Positions 8,491 to 16,246 of a stretch of 64,000 nucleotides of DNA are shown piece by piece. This DNA is from Streptomyces hyaluromycini (GTDB taxonomy: Bacteria > Actinomycetota > Actinomycetes > Streptomycetales > Streptomycetaceae). The stretch is from the NCBI RefSeq assembly GCF_002217755.1, contig NZ_BCFL01000016.1:540319-604318 (forward strand). The letters are read 5' to 3'. The notes under the pieces were generated by a model. That model was not told where the DNA came from. It saw nothing but the letters and a program-made list of their open reading frames with translations, and ran no database searches. Position 1 is the stretch's first letter; every line of letters begins with the position of its first letter. The position numbers were made by a program, and so were the translations under genes.

Positions 8491-11205
8491 TCACGGCAGG
8501 CACCTCAACTGCTCGACCGCAGCGTCGAGGTCGCTCTCTCCCAGTTCGCCCAGGAGGGCCTGAGCCCGCTCGATCGCCTCCTCAGCTTCCCGAGGCCGAC
8601 CGGCACCGCAGAGCGCATCCGCAAGCCAGACCAGCGTCCTGGCCTCCCGACTCCCATAGGTCAGCGACTGGTAGAGGTCGCGGGCTTGCTCAAAGTCCAT
8701 GACGGCGGCCTCGTACTCCGCCAGTGCCACCCGGATCCGGCCCAGGCTGAACAACACATGTGCCCGCCCGTTTACGTCATCCGTAGTGTCCAGCAGGGCC
8801 AGCGACCGCAGGCAGTGCTCCAGCCCCTCGTCGTACTGACCCAAGTCGTAGCGGGCACTTCCAATGCCGTTGAGGGCGGCCCCGCTGCCCAGGGGGTCGC
8901 CAAGTTGTTCGAAGGCAGACAAGGCGGCCATGAAATGTTCCAGCGCCTCGCTCGGTGCGCCGCTCTCGCGCAGCAGAACGCCTAGAACATAACGCCCCAT
9001 GGCAACACCGGGAACGTCCACGTCGTCCTCGCTCACCCGTACCGCCCTGCGCAGTTCTTGCGTTGCCTGAGCCAGATTCCCGAGGCCCCGGTGAGTACCG
9101 CCAAGCATCCGGTGAACCATGGCCACGTCCGCAGGACTCGCCTCCCGCCTCGCGGCATCGACGGCGCTGGTCAGGTACTTGAGCGCATCCAGATTGCGGC
9201 CCGAGCGCCACTGGAAGGTCACCAGGACCATCGACAGCAGCCATGTGTAGCGGTCGAGTCCACGATCCTCGGCAAGCCCGACCGCAGCAGTCAGCGTCGA
9301 GTACTCGCTCTCGAACCAGGACATCGCATCCGCCGCGCCAGTCGGAGCCACGACCTCGACGTCCCGAGGTTCCCCAATGGGCAGTCGACGGCCAGGATCC
9401 AGCTTCCGGTCACAGACCCACGCGTTGTGCAGCAGAAAATGCAGCACTCGCTCCACCACCCGGACCCGCTCGGCTTCATCCTGCCGAGCCGCCAGTTCGC
9501 CGGCATAGACGCGGATCAGGTCATGCAGGGAGTAGCGTTCGAAGGTCGGCTCAGTCACCAGGCTCATCCGCCTCAGGTCATCCATCGCGTTACTGACGCC
9601 GACGGCATTGTCCGATTCGAGCGCCCGCAGTGCCGCCCAACTGACCGTCGGCCCCGGGTGAACCGCCAGTTGCCAAAGGAGCCTCGCCGCCGGCTCCGAC
9701 AGCAGCTTGTGGGACGCTTCCAGCGACAGGCGAACACTCAAGTTCTCCGAGCCCATGTCAAGGGAACGCAGCCTGGTGCTCTCCTTTCGCAATTCACGGA
9801 CCATGCCTGCGAGTGCCTGGGGAGGGCGTTGCAAGATTCGGGCGGCCATGATCCCGAGCGCCAGCGGCACCCCGCCGCAGTGCTCGACCAGGTCGTCGGC
9901 GAACGGAATGGCCATGCGCATTCGGTCTTCACCCAGCCGTGTCCTCAACAGTTCGGTCGCGTCCTGCCGACCCAGCGGAGGGAGGTCTACGAGCTCCGCT
10001 CCCTCTCGGATCGCCAGCCCATGTAACTGGCGACGGCTGGTGACGATCGCCGCACTGGCCCCGAGTCCGGGAAGCAGCAGCCGGACATGCTCCTCATCAC
10101 GCGCGTTGTCCAGGATCAGCAGGACCGCACGGTCCACAAGTGCGGTCCGGTAAGCCGAGACCATGCCGTCCATCGTCGGAGTCGAGGGGCGCACTCCGAG
10201 ATCGTTCAGGAACCTGGCAAGGACGGGGCCATGCCGCTCCGGCTCCCTTGGCGAGAATCCGCCGAGGTCGGCATAGAGGATCCCGTCCGGGAAGCTCTCC
10301 TCTACCTGGGCAGCCGCTCGCACAGCGAGGAAGGTCTTCCCGACACCGGGCATGCCGGTGAGCACGACGACCTTGCTCCGCCCAGCCGTATGTCCCAGCA
10401 GAGTCTTCACCACTCGGCCGATCTGAGGCTGACGGCCGATCAGTTCGACGGGCTGCGGTGGGAGCTGCCGGGGCTTCGCACGCACTGACAACAGCGAGCT
10501 GCCAGTCTCTGCTGAGCCTGCTTCTTCGGCTTCGCCGACAAGCAGCAGGTGAACAGTGGGCCGCCCAAACTGCCGCTCCCAGCGGGCGAGCAGCGACTCG
10601 ATCTGGTCATGCCTGCCGAGGGCACGCAGGGCACGCACCTTGAGTTCGAGTAGCGTCTCGCTCTCCGGCCAGCGGACCAGCGCGGAGCTGGCCCGATCGA
10701 GCGCAGCAGGCGCCTTCCCGCACTCCAACTCGGCGAGGACACACGCCGCCATCGCATCCCTCAGCTCGGTGATGAGTTCGCCGCGCTTTCGTTCAAATCC
10801 TTCATCCGGCATGTCTTCCAGGGGTGTTCCCCGCCACTCGCCGAGCGCCGATCTGAGTGCCTTGAGCCGCATCGACGTGCTCTCTGCGGCATCTGCAGCG
10901 CGGCGGAATTCACGGAAGCGAAGATAGTCGACACTCAGCGGATCAGCCTGTATCTGGCAGTATCCCCGCTCGTTCCGCTGGGCGATATCTGGCAACGATT
11001 GCCGTAATTGATGAAAACACTGGCGAATTCGATTAGCATTCGCTTCCTTCCCCGGCCACAGGTAGCGCGTAACGCTAGCGTGCGAGGCACGATGACCGGG
11101 CTCCATAAGCAGAACAGCGAGGAGCTCGAGAGACTTCGCCGACTTCATCCTGACCGGCAATCCCGCCCGCAGCGCAACCACCGGTCCCAGTACTCGAAAT
11201 TCCAT
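8491..11205 (-). CDS. AfsR-like SARP regulator with NB-ARC and TPR domains
   Basis: A 904-aa protein in the order of AfsR: an OmpR-type winged helix (about 1-90), a BTAD all-helical domain (about 90-235), an NB-ARC NTPase with P-loop GMPGVGKT at 284-291 and LLILDNA as Walker B, a winged-helix linker, then TPR-like helices to the end (repeated YDLGQYDEGLEHCLRS-type units). I chose the ATG at 11205 because GAGGG lies 9 nt upstream; a TTG at 11214 is possible. The family binds direct repeats of about 7 bp overlapping -35 regions and is often activated by Ser/Thr kinase phosphorylation and nucleotide binding. A kinase gene converges on it and a small ORF with a repeat-bearing promoter diverges from it. 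Confidence 0.9.
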   Translation of the reverse strand: MEFRVLGPVVALRAGLPVRMKSAKSLELLAVLLMEPGHRASHASVTRYLWPGKEANANRIRQCFHQLRQSLPDIAQRNERGYCQIQADPLSVDYLRFREFRRAADAAESTSMRLKALRSALGEWRGTPLEDMPDEGFERKRGELITELRDAMAACVLAELECGKAPAALDRASSALVRWPESETLLELKVRALRALGRHDQIESLLARWERQFGRPTVHLLLVGEAEEAGSAETGSSLLSVRAKPRQLPPQPVELIGRQPQIGRVVKTLLGHTAGRSKVVVLTGMPGVGKTFLAVRAAAQVEESFPDGILYADLGGFSPREPERHGPVLARFLNDLGVRPSTPTMDGMVSAYRTALVDRAVLLILDNARDEEHVRLLLPGLGASAAIVTSRRQLHGLAIREGAELVDLPPLGRQDATELLRTRLGEDRMRMAIPFADDLVEHCGGVPLALGIMAARILQRPPQALAGMVRELRKESTRLRSLDMGSENLSVRLSLEASHKLLSEPAARLLWQLAVHPGPTVSWAALRALESDNAVGVSNAMDDLRRMSLVTEPTFERYSLHDLIRVYAGELAARQDEAERVRVVERVLHFLLHNAWVCDRKLDPGRRLPIGEPRDVEVVAPTGAADAMSWFESEYSTLTAAVGLAEDRGLDRYTWLLSMVLVTFQWRSGRNLDALKYLTSAVDAARREASPADVAMVHRMLGGTHRGLGNLAQATQELRRAVRVSEDDVDVPGVAMGRYVLGVLLRESGAPSEALEHFMAALSAFEQLGDPLGSGAALNGIGSARYDLGQYDEGLEHCLRSLALLDTTDDVNGRAHVLFSLGRIRVALAEYEAAVMDFEQARDLYQSLTYGSREARTLVWLADALCGAGRPREAEEAIERAQALLGELGESDLDAAVEQLRCLP

Positions 11206-11410
11206 GATCGCCAACCCTCATATCCCCGCGGCCCACGCCGCGATCGGCCACATCGGCCGGCACGAGAAAGCATGCCACGGAGCATCGGACACCCATTAAC
11301 GTTCGACTAACGCACGCCGCTTGGCGATTGCTCGACCGATCTGCCACGCTGCAATCACCCCACCCCACTCATTCCGACGGATCGCCGGAATACCTCGGGG
11401 TGTGTGCAGC

Positions 11411-11472
11411 AGGGCACGACGACACTCGAATCCGGAAAGGTGCCCTAAGGGCACAAACCCGACCACTAGGTA
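11411..11472 (+). promoter_or_regulatory. Palindrome and repeated heptamer upstream of the small basic ORF
   Basis: GTGCCCTAAGGGCAC (11440-11454) is a perfect inverted repeat around one base. Its half AGGGCAC also occurs as a direct repeat at 11411-11417. TAGGTA at 11467-11472 could be a -10 hexamer, which would put the palindrome over the -35 region, the position SARP regulators use. The assignment as an operator for the neighbouring AfsR-like protein is inference. Confidence 0.4.
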
Positions 11473-11493
11473 ACGAAACGTAGGGAGAAACCC

Positions 11494-11718
11494 ATGAAGT
11501 CCATACAGCGAAAGCACGTCCAGCGTGGCACCAGCCGCCCCTCATCCAGGCGAAGGGTCAAGGCAACGGTGCCACCTCGCCGCCGTCGGAGGCCCCGCCC
11601 GACGCCGCAGCCCGCTCCCGAGCCGACCTCGGTTGCACGGCGCGGTCGGCTTTGGAAGCCGGTCCGTCCTACAGCTCAACGGGCCTACGAGGTCGAACTG
11701 TTCACCGAAATCGACTAG
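11494..11718 (+). CDS. Small basic hypothetical protein (74 aa)
   Basis: I do not recognise this protein. The reason to call it is a good ribosome binding site, AGGGAG, ending 7 nt before the ATG, and a hairpin right after the stop. The sequence is Arg-rich for the first 35 residues (RPSSRRRVKATVPPRRRRRP), then Pro-rich, and ends in an acidic YEVELFTEID. No membrane segment and no Cys are present, which argues against a typical lanthipeptide precursor. It lies divergent from the AfsR-like gene with a repeat-containing promoter between, as afsS lies beside afsR, but there is no sequence resemblance to AfsS that I can see. It could be a target gene of the regulator, or a chance ORF in GC-rich DNA. 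Confidence 0.45.
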   Translation: MKSIQRKHVQRGTSRPSSRRRVKATVPPRRRRRPRPTPQPAPEPTSVARRGRLWKPVRPTAQRAYEVELFTEID

Positions 11719-11730
11719 GTAAACACCAGG

Positions 11731-11768
11731 TCAGGGGCCTGATTCACGACGGGTGGTCAGGCCCTTGA
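11731..11768 (+). terminator. Hairpin terminator between convergent genes
   Basis: TCAGGGGCCTGA (11731-11742) pairs with TCAGGCCCTTGA (11757-11768) over a 14-nt loop, with one G-T wobble. There is no T run, as is common in Streptomyces. It lies between the small ORF and the integrase gene, which converge, and could serve both. Confidence 0.6.
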
Positions 11769-11893
11769 CTGGGCATGGGGCGCCCTGCTCCTCCAACTCT
11801 GCGGGTGAGTCGAATGCGTTGACATCCCACGGCCCGAAGGCACGAAGCACTTCGCTACCGGCGGCGACATCCGAGATGCCACCCGAAGCGGGC

Positions 11894-13252
11894 TTACCCG
11901 TACTCGCGCAACAGCCTTTCGATGCGCTGGCTGGCGATCGCTTGCCGTCCATACAGGCACTTGGCGTAGCAGGTCATGAGGACCTCAACGCTGTTGCCTG
12001 CGCGTTCGGCAACCTCGGCGGGATCGACGCCAGCGTTGAGCCAGGTGGACAAAGCCGAGTGCCGCAGGTCATAAGGACGGCCTGCCAGCAGCGAGCGCAC
12101 CAGGTCCGGCGAGAGGGCAAGTTCACGGGCCTCGTGCCAGACGCGATCGTAGGCACTGGACCCGACGATGCCGTCGCGCTCGTTGAAGAACAGCCGCCCG
12201 TCGTCCGCGGTGCCGAAGGTGTCTATGCTCTCCCGCCAGAGCGACACCAGCTCGGGCGGCAACGGTACGGGCCGAGTGTCGTCGGCTGGACGGCTCTTGA
12301 GACCGCGCTCGTCATGGGCTCTTCCGGTGTCGGTCCACCGCCTGCCCGCCTGCGGCAGGGTGCGGTGCAGGGTCACCTGGCCCCAGCCCTCGGCAGGCAG
12401 CACACAGTTGGGCAAAGTCACCGCTACCGCTTCGGCGGGCCGAAGCCCGGCGTAGTACATCCCGGCGAACAGCCCGACCAGCCGCCGTCCGCGCGCCCGC
12501 CGGAAACCGCCGACGTAGGAGACCGCGCACAGCAGGGAACGCGCCTGACTGGGGTTGGCGACCACCCGCGGGTCGACTTGGTCAGCAGTCTCAGCCACGC
12601 TCCACTTGATGGGAGCAAGCGGGTCGGCGGGCAATCTGTGCTGCTCGACGGCATACCGCACGGCGTTGACCATGACCTTGTGCTTGTGCCGCTGCGTCTC
12701 GGCCGCTGCGACCGCGCCATCCTTCTTGAGCCGCAGGGCTGTCAGCACGGACCGCATCACGGCCGGATCCATCAGATCGGCCAGCGGGCGTGAGGCTCCA
12801 GCCACCCAGCGCAGAGCCAACCGGACATCAGCCGGCATCTCACGCGGCTCCGGCCGCGGGAAGACGAACGCCCAGCCCCGCATCGCCCGTCGCAGCAGCT
12901 CATCGCTCGGACGGCCCCGCACGTCCCGGAGCATCGCCTGGGTGATAGCACACAGTGCGTCGTTGATCTCGTCCCGGGTCTTCGCCGCGATCAGGGGCCA
13001 CCTCATCTCCATGTACTCCAGAGCAAAGGCGTACCAGCTGACCCCGGCCGCGCGCCCTTGCGGCGAACCATGACTGGTCCCCACAGGCGGCTTATCCGCA
13101 GAGCCTGGCCGAACAACGCGGAGGAGCGCGGCACCAAGGTCATCGGTCAGCGCCCTGACGTCCGTAGCACCCCCTGAGCGTCGGCCAGCCACGGCCCTCC
13201 GGCCTCGCCTCCTCCCGGGGACGCCGCGCGCCTGAGATTTCGAGTTCCTCAT
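11894..13252 (-). CDS. Tyrosine recombinase / integrase
   Basis: A 452-aa site-specific recombinase. The ATG at 13252 follows a GGTGG-type ribosome site; the open frame continues upstream but would run into the toxin-antitoxin promoter. The core-binding domain covers about 70-160. The catalytic domain has Arg I in AGLRPAEA (R271), the H-x-x-R box as Y394-D-L-R397-H398, and nucleophile Y429 in TCYAKC. The first 60 residues are Arg-rich and may bind arm sites. It lies 1.9 kb from the tRNA-Arg scar, so I infer that it integrates this island, although integrases usually sit closer to their att site. Two decayed relatives lie at 18.65 and 20.01 kb. Confidence 0.9.
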   Translation of the reverse strand: MRNSKSQARGVPGRRRGRRAVAGRRSGGATDVRALTDDLGAALLRVVRPGSADKPPVGTSHGSPQGRAAGVSWYAFALEYMEMRWPLIAAKTRDEINDALCAITQAMLRDVRGRPSDELLRRAMRGWAFVFPRPEPREMPADVRLALRWVAGASRPLADLMDPAVMRSVLTALRLKKDGAVAAAETQRHKHKVMVNAVRYAVEQHRLPADPLAPIKWSVAETADQVDPRVVANPSQARSLLCAVSYVGGFRRARGRRLVGLFAGMYYAGLRPAEAVAVTLPNCVLPAEGWGQVTLHRTLPQAGRRWTDTGRAHDERGLKSRPADDTRPVPLPPELVSLWRESIDTFGTADDGRLFFNERDGIVGSSAYDRVWHEARELALSPDLVRSLLAGRPYDLRHSALSTWLNAGVDPAEVAERAGNSVEVLMTCYAKCLYGRQAIASQRIERLLREYG

Positions 13253-13426
13253 GACGTCCACCACCTTTCTGTTCAGGTGAACGTCCTGGATGCCCACATC
13301 AAGCCTCAGCAGCAACGACGGCGCTGCGGTCCCCTCTGCGCACCCCCAGACAAGGATGGAGCCATCCGCAGCGAGCGACTCTACGGTTCCCTGCGCCAGC
13401 TCCACTCGACCAGGGAGGATCAGAGG

Positions 13427-13432
13427 TAGGAT
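13427..13432 (+). promoter_or_regulatory. -10 hexamer of a probably leaderless toxin-antitoxin operon
   Basis: TAGGAT lies 7 nt before the ATG at 13440, so transcription should start at or next to the start codon. The same layout recurs at 17822-17827 before the paralogous antitoxin. GAGGTAGG could also act as a ribosome site, so a leadered transcript is not excluded. Confidence 0.5.
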
Positions 13433-13439
13433 AGCTAGC

Positions 13440-13703
13440 ATGAGTGGTCGTACCGGCAAATACTCGATCACCATGCCCCGCGACATCGCCGAAGCCGCCA
13501 AGGCCCGCAGCGGCCCTTCAGGTCTGTCTGCCTACGTCGCCGCCGCCGTCGCGCGCCAGATCGAGCGGGACAATCTCAACGAGCTCATCCAGGTCGCCGA
13601 GGCCGAGCACGGGCCCATCACCGACGAAGAGATCCAGGCCCTACGCGACCAGCTCCACCAGGCCCGCCAGCAGCCAACGCAAGGCGGGGCGAACACCGCA
13701 TGA
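13440..13703 (+). CDS. RHH-type antitoxin, copy 1
   Basis: An 87-aa antitoxin. The N-terminal half (KYSITMPRDIAEAAKARSG, then LSAYVAAAVARQIER) has the strand-helix-helix pattern of ribbon-helix-helix DNA-binding antitoxins. The C-terminal half is acidic and helical and should wrap the toxin. The stop overlaps the toxin start in an ATGA junction (13700-13703). The protein should neutralise the PIN toxin and repress the operon. A second copy at 17835 is nearly identical over its whole length, including the promoter. Confidence 0.85.
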   Translation: MSGRTGKYSITMPRDIAEAAKARSGPSGLSAYVAAAVARQIERDNLNELIQVAEAEHGPITDEEIQALRDQLHQARQQPTQGGANTA

Positions 13704-14116
13704 CCCGCTCCTCCGCCGCTACCCCCGGCGGCACCCTGGTCCTCGATAGCGAAGGGCCGGCCAAGGCCGTCCTTCGCGACCGCACCGTCACCGGCTGGCT
13801 CGCCCTCGCTCGCGCCGACGACCTGCGGGTGATCACTTCCGCGGCCACCCTCGTGGAAGTGGTCCACCCCCGGATCAACCGCCCGGCCCTGGAGTGGGCC
13901 CTCTCCCGCCTCGTCATCGAACCGGTCACCGAGCCCATTGCCCGTCACGCCGCCGCCCTCCTCGCCGACGCCGGCCTGCACGGCCACAAGTACGCCATCG
14001 ACGCCATGCTCAGCGCCACGGCACTGGCCGCCCCCGGCCCCGTCACCATCCTCACCTCGGACCCCGAGGTCCTGACCGCGCTATGCGGCGGACGGGCCAC
14101 CGTGATCAAAGTTTGA
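13700..14116 (+). CDS. PIN-domain (VapC-like) toxin, copy 1
   Basis: A 138-aa protein with the sparse acidic PIN signature: D16 in LVLDSEG, an Asp in YAIDAML, and an Asp in LTSDPE. It is a predicted Mg-dependent endoribonuclease that cleaves tRNA or rRNA when freed from the antitoxin upstream. It is translationally coupled by a 4-nt overlap. It differs from the copy at 18095 at a modest number of positions, mostly in the first 15 residues and the last 40. Its location beside the integrase suggests a role in keeping the island in the chromosome. Confidence 0.85.
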   Translation: MTRSSAATPGGTLVLDSEGPAKAVLRDRTVTGWLALARADDLRVITSAATLVEVVHPRINRPALEWALSRLVIEPVTEPIARHAAALLADAGLHGHKYAIDAMLSATALAAPGPVTILTSDPEVLTALCGGRATVIKV

Positions 14117-14156
14117 TCCTGCCCGCAGAAGACCCGTCTCACTTCAGCTTCCCGTT

Positions 14157-14175
14157 GTACACATTTTTTGTGTAC
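14157..14175 (+). promoter_or_regulatory. Operator palindrome of the Phd-VapC operon
   Basis: GTACACA (14157-14163) and TGTGTAC (14169-14175) form a perfect inverted repeat across five T residues, 9 nt before the antitoxin ATG. Phd-family antitoxins bind such palindromes to autorepress. The A/T-rich centre stands out in this GC-rich DNA. Confidence 0.7.
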
Positions 14176-14184
14176 CTTTATCGC

Positions 14185-14466
14185 ATGGAGACCATCCCGC
14201 TCGGAGAGCTGAACCACCATCCGTCGAAAGTCACAGCGAGGGTTCGCGCAGGTGAGACGCTCGTCGTCACTGAGCACGGCAAGCCTGTCATCCGCATGTC
14301 CCCCGCCGAAGAGCCCACATCGGCCCTGGACCAGCTGATTGCGACCGGCCAGGTGCGTCGCGCGGTGAATCCAGGCACACTGCCCGAGCTGATCGGCGAT
14401 CTGGCCGAGCTGCCTTCGCTGTCGGATGCGCTGATCGCCGAGCGCGACCGGGAGCGCACGCGTTGA
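14185..14466 (+). CDS. Phd/YefM-family antitoxin
   Basis: A 93-aa protein beginning METIPLGELNHHPSKVTARV, a typical Phd/YefM N-terminus, with the hallmark LVVTEHGKPVIRMSP strand-turn-strand. The rest is a helical toxin-binding tail. It should repress its own operon through the palindrome just upstream and neutralise the PIN toxin that follows. The stop overlaps the toxin's TTG start by 4 nt. No clear Shine-Dalgarno site lies before the ATG. Confidence 0.9.
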   Translation: METIPLGELNHHPSKVTARVRAGETLVVTEHGKPVIRMSPAEEPTSALDQLIATGQVRRAVNPGTLPELIGDLAELPSLSDALIAERDRERTR

Positions 14467-14873
14467 GCCTCTACTACATGGACACCTGCGCTCTGCTGAA
14501 GTTCGTACAGCAGGAGGCAGAGACGCAGGCGCTTCGCAGCTGGCGGGCAGGACTGGGCATCGACGGTCGTCTCGTGACCTCCCAGCTGGCCGGGGTTGAG
14601 ATCGCGCGCACGTTCCGGCGAGCTGGTGTCGATCGGCAGCGAGTGCCGTTCCTGGTCGGCAATACGCTCACCGGGATAGACCAGATCATCCTCGGTGACG
14701 ACGTTCTGGCCCGCGCTGCCGGTTTCGAGGTGCAAAGACTCGGCACTCTGGACGCCATTCACCTGGCAACAGCCGTCCCTCTGCACCGAGAGCTGGACGG
14801 TTTCGTCACCTACGACAAGGAGCTGGCGGACGCTGTCGCAGCACTCGGACTGCCGCATCTTGCACCTGCATGA
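14463..14873 (+). CDS. VapC-type PIN ribonuclease toxin
   Basis: A 136-aa PIN protein starting at TTG in a TTGA overlap with the antitoxin stop. It has the acidic residues expected for VapC: D7 (YYMDTCALLK), a Glu in GVEIARTF, D97 or nearby in LDAIHLATA, and a final Asp in VTYDKEL. It is a predicted RNase active on tRNA or rRNA. It is unrelated at close range to the PIN toxins at 13700 and 18095, so it belongs to a different VapC subgroup. Confidence 0.9.
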   Translation: MSLYYMDTCALLKFVQQEAETQALRSWRAGLGIDGRLVTSQLAGVEIARTFRRAGVDRQRVPFLVGNTLTGIDQIILGDDVLARAAGFEVQRLGTLDAIHLATAVPLHRELDGFVTYDKELADAVAALGLPHLAPA

Positions 14874-15180
14874 TGGAGCCGGAGCAACTCGCTCGCCCAA
14901 CGGACCCGTCAAGCCCCTCCCTCAGGAGGGCCTGCCCAACACGGGGCGCGGCCGGCCGAAGCAGCCAGCCGAAGAATGACTACAGACCGTCGGGGCGCAC
15001 CGTGACTCAACGGACAGGATCCGTCTGTTCGGCGGCACCACCGCGGCCGACGGGCACCAGGTGACAACTAAGACAAGACAGAAAAGCAGGGCATTTCACT
15101 TTCGCGGGACATGCGCGGGACGACGAGCCTGACAGTTAGTCAGTCAAGCCGCTGACCTGCTAAAACGCCTGGGAACTGCC
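14874..15180. other. Gene-free stretch at the inferred island end
   Basis: No supported gene. It holds short imperfect repeats (CGCGGGAC at about 15103 and again at about 15115) that could be recombinase arm sites, but nothing firm. It ends at the tRNA-Arg half. Confidence 0.4.
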
Positions 15181-15225
15181 CGGCCTCCGGAGCCGTGTGC
15201 GCAGGTTCGAATCCTGCCGGGGGCA
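15181..15225 (+). other. 3' half of tRNA-Arg(CCG): attachment-site scar
   Basis: From 15181 the sequence is the 3' part of a class I tRNA: part of the anticodon stem CGGC, loop CTCCGGA (anticodon CCG, arginine), stem GCCGT, a four-base variable region GTGC, T stem and loop GCAGG-TTCGAAT-CCTGC, acceptor strand CGGGGGC and discriminator A. No matching 5' acceptor GCCCCCG lies upstream, and pairing of the anticodon stem breaks just left of 15181. This is what remains at the distal end when an element integrates into a tRNA 3' end and rebuilds the gene at the other junction. The intact tRNA should then be left of the window. Confidence 0.8.
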
Positions 15226-15278
15226 CTCGCCGGTCAGCCAGCAAGAATCATGCTCTGACCAGTGCGAATGCCGACATG

Positions 15279-15315
15279 AAAGGGCGGGAGTCAGTCTCAC
15301 TGACTCCCGCCCTTT
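15279..15315 (+). terminator. Strong intrinsic terminator, probably of the tRNA-Arg gene
   Basis: A perfect 17-bp inverted repeat (15279-15295 with 15299-15315) closes on a CTC loop and is followed by T residues. It lies about 55 nt beyond the tRNA 3' end and is symmetrical enough to work in both directions. It fits the original terminator of the tRNA gene, left on the chromosomal side of the att scar. Confidence 0.85.
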
Positions 15316-15404
15316 TTCACTGTCTCTCAGCGTCCACGCACCATCTGCGATACACGCGACACACTCACGTGTGGACGCCACGCCGCGACGGAAGAACGGC
15401 GTTG

Positions 15405-15758
15405 TTACTTGGGTGCCAGCACTACACCGTTTCTTCCGTGACGCCCCATCCTCCCATTGGGCCCATCGTCCCCATCGTCCCCGCCTCTCCCGGCCCGCCC
15501 GTCCGTCCCGTTTCTGCCCGGCGGACCGGCGGGGCCGGGCGGACCGGGGGGACCGGAGCGGCCTGGCGGACCGGAAGGGCCCACCTCGACGCCGTGCGTC
15601 TGGAGCTGGACGTTCCGTGCCCACATATCGTCGATCTGCATTTGATGGGTGACGAGCGCGGTCGACTGTGCGACAAGCGCGATGATCAGGGCGGCACCAA
15701 GCCCGAGGGGGCGCCACTTAAGCAGTTTCTCTTTTACGTTTCTCACGTCGTCCCTCAC
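15405..15758 (-). CDS. Small membrane-anchored collagen-like protein, copy A
   Basis: A 117-aa protein from GTG at 15758. It has a charged cytoplasmic start (about 1-16), one hydrophobic helix (about 17-38), a short heptad-like segment (QMQIDDMWARNVQLQTHG), then Gly-X-Y triplets from about residue 59 to 110 that are Pro-rich first and charged later. The layout predicts a type II membrane protein whose outside part forms a collagen triple helix nucleated by a small coiled coil. It shares start context and architecture with the gene at 16247, so the two are paralogues. The ribosome binding site is weak. The function is unknown; surface display or trimeric scaffolding is a guess. Confidence 0.75.
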   Translation of the reverse strand: MRDDVRNVKEKLLKWRPLGLGAALIIALVAQSTALVTHQMQIDDMWARNVQLQTHGVEVGPSGPPGRSGPPGPPGPAGPPGRNGTDGRAGRGGDDGDDGPNGRMGRHGRNGVVLAPK

Positions 15759-16246
15759 GCTACGTGACGGAAAGGTTTAAATGGAAAGGAGTGGACAGAG
15801 GCTGTCCTCCTCGTCGCGCGCCTGCCCCAGAACGGCCCCGGACGCCGCGAGCTTGTCGATCACCGCACGGAGGCAGTGAAGCCCGTCATCGAGGCGAAGC
15901 GCGAGCGAGGATGAGCGCCGCCCAAGGCCCCGAGGCGGCACTAGAGGCTGCTCGACCGATGGCCACCCCGCGGAAGTTGATGGAGGAAGGGCGACTCGCA
16001 CCACTAGCGCACCAGATCCCGCGGGGACGTTGGAAAGGTAGGGACCAGGGGGCCCGCAGACGCGTTCCCGACACGCGGCATACGCGCTCGTCCGCGGAGT
16101 ACCGGGCTGGTATCGCGATTCGTCGTGTATGGCCGGCCGCAACCGCAAGTATCCCCGTCCGGTTATACGCTGGTTGAACATCCAGCGTGGCGGAGGAAAT
16201 GCCCGAGAGAGCCCCGTCCTTGACGTCCCCATGGTGACCGCGGGGA
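15759..16246. other. Gap between collagen-like genes with a possible gene remnant
   Basis: No intact gene that I trust. On the minus strand, a frame ending at 15777 has a plausible C-terminal stretch (LDDGLHCLRAVIDKLAASG) with protein-like codon use over about 40 residues, but its upstream part is not convincing and it has no start. It may be the tail of a deleted gene. Confidence 0.3.

Noticed and set aside
15160..15717. Minus-strand ORF whose C-terminus reads CPRQDSNLRTRLRRPG
   Set aside because: That peptide is the classic mistranslation of the antisense of a tRNA T arm and anticodon arm; the DNA is the tRNA-Arg half and its terminator.
15777..16232. 151-codon minus-strand ORF between the collagen-like genes
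   Set aside because: Only the last ~40 residues look protein-like; no start, ribosome site or domain.
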